Made by a program: the position numbers and the translations under genes. From ZC4RG20 sp035760685 (lineage in GTDB: Bacteria > Pseudomonadota > Gammaproteobacteria > Steroidobacterales > Rariloculaceae): a stretch of DNA of 16,790 nt. The first letter of the stretch is position 1. Each line of letters begins with the position of its first letter. Shown one piece after another: positions 15,682 to 16,790 of the stretch. The stretch is from the NCBI GenBank assembly GCA_035760685.1, contig DASTSM010000426.1, positions 1-16,790 of the forward strand, given 5' to 3'. Below the pieces are notes generated by a model, which made no database searches, was not told where the DNA came from, and worked only from the letters and a program-made list of their open reading frames with translations.

Positions 15682-16480
15682 CCGCGACCTCTCCGTCTTG
15701 CGCGATCGGCGCCGGCGCCGCGCCGAACAAAATCTCCGCGATGCGCGCCGACAGCTTGCGGCCGGCGGCGTCCGCCTCGTCTTCGCCTCGGCACGCGACC
15801 TCGGCCCTGACGCGTCCGGGATGCGGGCCGAGCAGCAGGATCCGGTTGCCGATGCGGATGGCTTCGGCGATCGAGTGAGTCACGAACAGCACGGTGAAGC
15901 GCGTCTCCGCCCAGAGCTCGAGCAGCTCGTCCTGCATCTTCTCGCGCGTCAACGCATCGAGCGCGGCGAACGGCTCGTCCATAAGCAGGATCTCGGGCTC
16001 CATGGCCAGCGCGCGAGCGATCGCGGCTCGCTGCTTCATGCCGCCCGACAGCGTGTGGGGGAAGCTCTCGGCGAAGCTCTCGAGACCGACCTTCCGGAGG
16101 TAGTGGTCCGCGCGCTCGCGCGCCTCGCGCGGGCGCAGCTTGCCGCTCGCGGTCAAGGCGAACGTCACGTTGTCGCGCACGCTCTTCCAGGGCAGCAGCT
16201 GATCGAACTCTTGAAAGACGACGACGCGATCGGGACCCGGCTTCGCGATCGCGCGCCCCGAGAGCAGGATCCGGCCCTCCGCAGGCTCGAGAAAGCCGGC
16301 CACCGCCTTCAGCAGCGTCGACTTGCCGCAGCCCGACGGCCCGAGCACGACGAATCGGTCCGCGCCGAGGACGTCGAAGCTCACGCGGTAGGTCGCGGTC
16401 ACGAGGCGATCGCGCGTGCGGTAACGGAGCGTGACGCCTTGGACGCTGAGGAGCGGGTCGTTGCGCTCGCCTCCGGTCAT
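15656..16480 (-). CDS. ABC transporter ATP-binding protein, nitrate/sulfonate/taurine type
   Basis: A 274-residue ATPase that powers the neighbouring permease. Motifs are in order: Walker A GPSGCGKST at 47-55, Q-loop Gln at 90, signature LSGGMKQR at 144-151, Walker B ILLMDEP at 164-170 and H-loop His at 202. This layout, with PWKSVRDNV after the Q-loop, is typical of the SsuB/TauB/NrtD family. The ATG at 16480 follows GAGG at about 6 bases. The C-terminus ends GEVADGEVADVR, a five-residue duplication made by the same 15-bp DNA repeat that doubles the permease start. Confidence 0.95.
   Translation of the reverse strand: MTGGERNDPLLSVQGVTLRYRTRDRLVTATYRVSFDVLGADRFVVLGPSGCGKSTLLKAVAGFLEPAEGRILLSGRAIAKPGPDRVVVFQEFDQLLPWKSVRDNVTFALTASGKLRPREARERADHYLRKVGLESFAESFPHTLSGGMKQRAAIARALAMEPEILLMDEPFAALDALTREKMQDELLELWAETRFTVLFVTHSIAEAIRIGNRILLLGPHPGRVRAEVACRGEDEADAAGRKLSARIAEILFGAAPAPIAQDGEVADGEVADVR
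15664..15693 (-). repeat. 15-bp tandem duplication carrying ribosome binding site and start codon
   Basis: Units 15664-15678 and 15679-15693 differ at one base (minus strand GGAGAAG versus GGAGAGG). Each spans the tail of GAGA(A/G)GTCGCGGATG. Because the unit is 15 bases, both copies stay in frame in the upstream ATPase gene (GEVAD twice) and in the permease gene (starts 15 bases apart). Confidence 0.85.
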
Positions 16481-16505
16481 CGTTCCGCCTCGCGTTCCGG
16501 CACGC

Positions 16506-16676
16506 TCAGCTTCCCGGGGCGGCGTGAATCTCGGCAAAGAAGAGGTCCTTCCACGATGCGGGCCGGCTCTTGATCGAGCCGATCGCGTAGCCGAGGCGCA
16601 CGCCGTCGAGCCGGAGGATCGCCTCCGTCGACTCGAACCCGGGAGCAGCCGCAGGTGCGGTGATCGCATTTGCCAC
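16506..16676 (-). CDS. Small protein of unknown function, GTG start
   Basis: A 56-residue ORF with the local high-GC codon preference, ending 25 bases before the ATPase ATG and so plausibly the first gene of the ABC operon. The protein reads VANAITAPAAAPGF, then RLDGVRLGYAIGS and SWKDLFFAEIHAAPGS; it is not recognised. There is no membrane segment or signal peptide. A TACTAT box lies just before the GTG, which would make the message leaderless; no ribosome binding site is present. It could be a degenerate piece of a larger protein, since no full substrate-binding protein is seen next to the ABC genes. Confidence 0.4.
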   Translation of the reverse strand: MANAITAPAAAPGFESTEAILRLDGVRLGYAIGSIKSRPASWKDLFFAEIHAAPGS

Positions 16677-16712
16677 CGCAATAGTAGGTATAAGTTTGCC
16701 TTCGGTCGCGCG

Positions 16713-16729
16713 TCGGGGGAAAACCCCGA
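16713..16729 (-). terminator. Small hairpin after the partial gene at the right edge
   Basis: TCGGGG (16713-16718) and CCCCGA (16724-16729) form a 6-bp stem with a 5-base loop, starting 4 bases past the stop of the gene at the right edge. It lacks a U-tract, so this is a weak terminator call. Confidence 0.35.
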
Positions 16730-16733
16730 TTCG

Positions 16734-16790
16734 CTAGCTGCTCTCGCCCTCGAGCACGCGCTGGGCGACGGCGAACGCGCGGTTCGCGGC
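16734..16790 (-). CDS. 3' end of an unidentified gene
   Basis: The last 18 codons and TAG of a gene entering from the right; the visible tail is AANRAFAVAQRVLEGESS. It is too short to identify. It is on the same strand as the ABC genes, but a hairpin and a possible promoter separate it from them. Confidence 0.55.
   Translation of the reverse strand, partial: AANRAFAVAQRVLEGESS

Overview
The window is GC-rich bacterial DNA. Its protein families suggest a Gram-negative of the Pseudomonadota, probably a gammaproteobacterium of the Steroidobacter type. The pointers are a roughly 1,040-residue TonB-dependent receptor ending in Phe, a Tat-exported DUF1552 protein beside a secreted ankyrin protein, and an SnoaL-like remnant. 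The lineage is inference from gene content, not from a marker gene. No tRNA, rRNA, CRISPR array or insertion sequence was seen.

Layout. (1) Bases 1-2893, minus strand: a leaderless-looking DUF4159 gene, then after a 10-base gap a large FAD/[4Fe-4S] oxidase of the D-lactate/2-hydroxyglutarate dehydrogenase type, cut by the left edge. (2) 2906-3002: three GC-rich tandem repeats. (3) 3006-6410: a two-domain kinase-like protein (phosphotransferase plus P-loop ATPase, minus) diverges from an NAD-type malic enzyme (plus) that starts at TTG behind a strong ribosome binding site and a leader hairpin. (4) 6436-6516: a second, unrelated tandem repeat between convergent genes. (5) 6522-9411, minus: a DUF1552 gene followed by a 12-repeat periplasmic ankyrin protein. 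(6) 9412-10205: intergenic DNA with an N-terminally truncated NTF2/SnoaL-like remnant, a classical terminator and a 15-bp hairpin, the last two closing the receptor gene. (7) 10206-14268: a TonB-dependent receptor (minus) divergent from a TetR regulator (plus). The receptor has a near-consensus promoter, TTGACT-17-TATTCT, and a perfect 6-4-6 inverted repeat covers its -10 box. (8) 14294-16790, minus: a small unknown ORF, an ABC ATPase, an ABC permease of the SsuC/TauC type and a cupin protein, preceded by the last 18 codons of another gene.

How the genes may work together. The TetR/receptor pair looks like a substrate-responsive outer-membrane uptake unit. The ABC/cupin cluster looks like uptake of a small organic or oxyanion solute with a cupin that handles or senses it; no complete substrate-binding protein is visible. 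Malic enzyme and the FAD/Fe-S oxidase are central carbon or 2-hydroxyacid enzymes. The DUF1552-ankyrin pair is an exported module of unknown function.

The most notable non-coding features are the operator over the receptor promoter, a 7-codon mini-ORF overlapping the receptor start by ATGA, an in-frame 15-bp duplication that doubles both the ribosome binding site and the start codon of the ABC permease, and two likely leaderless starts (DUF4159 and the small ORF before the ABC genes).
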